This document shows, piece after piece, positions 14,741 to 15,856 of a stretch of 15,856 nt of DNA. The notes beneath the pieces are model-generated. The model made no database searches and had not been told where the DNA came from. It worked only from the letters and a program-made list of their open reading frames with translations. Made by a program: the position numbers and the translations under genes. Every line of letters begins with the position of its first letter. Within the stretch, counting starts at the first letter, position 1. Source of the DNA: Caldilineaceae bacterium (GTDB taxonomy: Bacteria > Chloroflexota > Anaerolineae > Caldilineales > Caldilineaceae); the NCBI GenBank assembly GCA_019637645.1, contig JAHBVH010000118.1, forward strand, positions 1 to 15,856, given 5' to 3'.

Positions 14741-15567
14741 TGGACGGCTCCTCTATCCTGTTGTATCAACTGTTGCAGTGCCTTTGCCCCTTTGAGCAGG
14801 TTCGGCCCAGTCTGCAAAAGATCGTCGGAGGCAATTTCATAGACGGTACCGCGGGCAACAGCCGGGATCTGCGCCCAGCCAGGGCGATTGCGAATGGCGG
14901 CCAGATCCGCCTTTTTGCCACACCAGGAGGCGATGATCACCTCGGGCTGGCGTTCGAGCACGGTGGCGGAGTCCACCACGCGCTTGGGGGCACGAGGCTG
15001 TTCGGCCAGTTCACGGAAAATATCGACACCCCCGACCCAGTCAATCAGGTCGCTCACCCAGCCAATGCCGCTGATCAACGGCTCATGCCACTCTTCAAAG
15101 TAGACGCGTGGGCGTGCCTCAAGCGGTGCAGTAGAACGTAAAGGCTCCAAGTCTGCTTGTAGCTCGGCGACCAATTGCTCGGCAGCGTGGTTGAAGCCTA
15201 GCACCCCACCGATCAACCGAATATTGCGCCATACATCTGCCAGCCGATGGGGGTTGAGCGCCAAGACAGGAATGCCCGCTTTGATCAGTTGGGCCGCGAT
15301 TTCGGCTTGAATGTCGGTGATCGTAATAGCCAGATCAGGCTGTAGGGCCAAAATCTTATCGAGCTGCGGATCGGCAAAGCCACCCACCTTCGGCAACTGG
15401 CGCACCGCCGCCGGTTGCCGCGCAAAACCACTCACTGCCACAATGCGCTCAAATGCGCCCAGACGATCCAAAATCTCAGGCGCTTCGGCAGCCAGACAGA
15501 CAATTCGGCTTGGATAAGAAGTATGCGTTATCATCAGGCTCTGTAATTCTACCTCTCTATTTTGCAT
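14737..15567 (-). CDS. BtuF-like cobalamin-binding protein without signal peptide
   Basis: This 276-residue protein has the BtuF/FhuD class III binding-protein fold. RIVCLAAEAPEILDRLG starts lobe 1 and LDKILALQPDLAIT follows. The corrinoid-type stretch VYFEEWHEPLISGIGWVSD (155-173) leads into DWVGGVDIF, and GPNLLKGAKALQQL ends lobe 2. There is no signal peptide or lipobox, so it is predicted to stay in the cytoplasm. An in-frame extension to 15720 is rejected because it would be translated through two terminator hairpins. The start is uncertain: 15567 and 15534 are both ATG and neither has a strong ribosome binding site. It heads the corrinoid operon and overlaps the MetE-like gene. A role as a cytosolic corrinoid carrier or sensor is inferred from fold and neighbours. 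Confidence 0.85.
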   Translation of the reverse strand: MQNREVELQSLMITHTSYPSRIVCLAAEAPEILDRLGAFERIVAVSGFARQPAAVRQLPKVGGFADPQLDKILALQPDLAITITDIQAEIAAQLIKAGIPVLALNPHRLADVWRNIRLIGGVLGFNHAAEQLVAELQADLEPLRSTAPLEARPRVYFEEWHEPLISGIGWVSDLIDWVGGVDIFRELAEQPRAPKRVVDSATVLERQPEVIIASWCGKKADLAAIRNRPGWAQIPAVARGTVYEIASDDLLQTGPNLLKGAKALQQLIQQDRGAVQ

Positions 15568-15603
15568 GAGAATGGCCACCACTCTCGCCGCGGTCGTCCA
15601 AAC

Positions 15604-15638
15604 AAAAAAGGCTGCACCCCTAGGAAAAGGATGCAGCC
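15604..15638 (-). terminator. Second tandem intrinsic terminator before the corrinoid operon
   Basis: On the minus strand GGCTGCATCC (15638-15629) pairs with GGGTGCAGCC (15619-15610) over 10 bp with one G-T wobble. Six T residues follow at 15609-15604. It ends only 36 nt before the ATG at 15567. Confidence 0.8.
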
Positions 15639-15641
15639 AAC

Positions 15642-15663
15642 AAAAAACCCGCCAAACGGCGGG
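15642..15663 (-). terminator. First tandem intrinsic terminator before the corrinoid operon
   Basis: CCCGCC and GGCGGG (15663-15658 and 15653-15648 on the minus strand) form a 6-bp GC-only stem with a 4-nt loop. It is followed directly by six T residues at 15647-15642. It stands 3 bp before the next terminator. Either it ends an upstream transcript or it is part of an attenuator. Confidence 0.82.
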
Positions 15664-15739
15664 CTTGAGCACAAAACAAGTCAACACGACAATGTCTTGC
15701 GTCCGGCCCCCTTTCTCCACGAAGGTGGTATACGAACCT

Positions 15740-15770
15740 CAATGCTGGCCTTTCGAGCAGGCCAGCATTG
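15740..15770. repeat. Perfect 12-bp inverted repeat upstream of the terminators
   Basis: CAATGCTGGCCT at 15740-15751 and its exact complement at 15759-15770 flank a 7-nt loop. No T-tract follows on either strand. It lies about 75 bp upstream of the tandem terminators and could belong to a structured leader RNA, an operator, or the end of an off-window gene. Confidence 0.7.
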
Positions 15771-15797
15771 ACCAAGTGAAGGCGGGTAATCGGACTT

Positions 15798-15836
15798 GCT
15801 AATAGTTAATAATCAATTGACAATTTTTAATTGCTA
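15798..15836. repeat. Low-complexity AT-rich tract at the right edge
   Basis: The tract is built from CTAATAGTTAATAATCAATTG and TTAATTGCTAA-like units. Its reverse complement resembles the tract at the left edge (about 5-46), including TTAGCAATTA and TTGATTATT. No gene is visible between 15771 and the window end. Confidence 0.5.
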
Positions 15837-15856
15837 ACGGTTGTCGGCTCCAAGCC

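Noticed and set aside
15568..15720. In-frame 5' extension of the BtuF-like gene
   Set aside because: It would be translated across two clear terminators, has no family resemblance, and shows the strange composition expected of hairpin DNA.
15700..15800. Possible tRNA or tRNA remnant (GGTTCG stretch on the minus strand next to a perfect hairpin)
   Set aside because: No acceptor stem, anticodon arm or CCA-like end could be folded. The hairpin is too long and perfect for a tRNA arm.
15568..15856. Cobalamin riboswitch ahead of the corrinoid operon
   Set aside because: I looked for the B12-box (GCCACTG-like) and the GGTG/CCGC core on the minus strand and found neither. The only CAGTGGC on the plus strand nearby lies inside the adenosyltransferase gene.

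Overview
The window is about 15.9 kb of bacterial DNA of intermediate GC. All fourteen well-supported genes lie on the minus strand, so transcription runs from right to left. The organism is probably a member of the Chloroflexota. This is an inference from overall protein character, a Tat-type lipoprotein signal on a sugar-type binding protein, a CbiX-ferredoxin fusion, extended -10 promoter style, AT-rich TTAGCAATTA-type tracts and a CCTGTCAGG palindrome. There is no rRNA or marker gene to confirm it. I see no tRNA, CRISPR array, transposase, phage gene or replication origin.

Region A (15567 down to 12282) is a tight four-gene corrinoid-linked operon. In order it holds a BtuF-like cobalamin-binding protein without a signal peptide, a short 'core MetE' methyltransferase with intact zinc ligands, a PduO-type cob(I)alamin adenosyltransferase, and a CbiX-like chelatase domain fused to a [2Fe-2S] ferredoxin. 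Two tandem intrinsic terminators stand immediately in front of the first gene. No canonical cobalamin riboswitch could be recognised. The four genes together look like a cytoplasmic module that binds, reduces or adenosylates corrinoid and uses or services a methyl-transfer reaction. The exact reaction is not known.

Region B (11661 down to 7722) is a complete siderophore/cobalamin-type (FecBCDE) ABC importer: lipoprotein binding protein, two FecCD permeases and an ATPase. A 620-base gap in front holds an extended -10 promoter. The start of that transcript can fold into a long, bulged stem ending 37 nt before the start codon, which is a candidate structured regulatory leader. A 14-bp dyad lies further upstream.

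Region C (7519 down to 328) begins with a GntR/FCD-type repressor whose promoter overlaps two AT-rich palindromes. It continues with a CUT1-type (MalEFG-like) binding protein and two permeases without an ATPase gene, a gamma-glutamyltransferase-fold Ntn hydrolase, and a class V aminotransferase-like PLP enzyme. The hydrolase keeps its catalytic threonine and self-processing site but has lost the residues that recognise a gamma-glutamyl group, and it has no signal peptide. The likely logic is substrate-controlled import of an unidentified compound, followed by cytoplasmic amide cleavage and PLP chemistry. A perfect hairpin separates the binding-protein gene from the permease genes, as REP elements do in malE-malF of enteric bacteria. 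The left end of the window holds a cluster of inverted repeats, including a perfect 17-bp pair.
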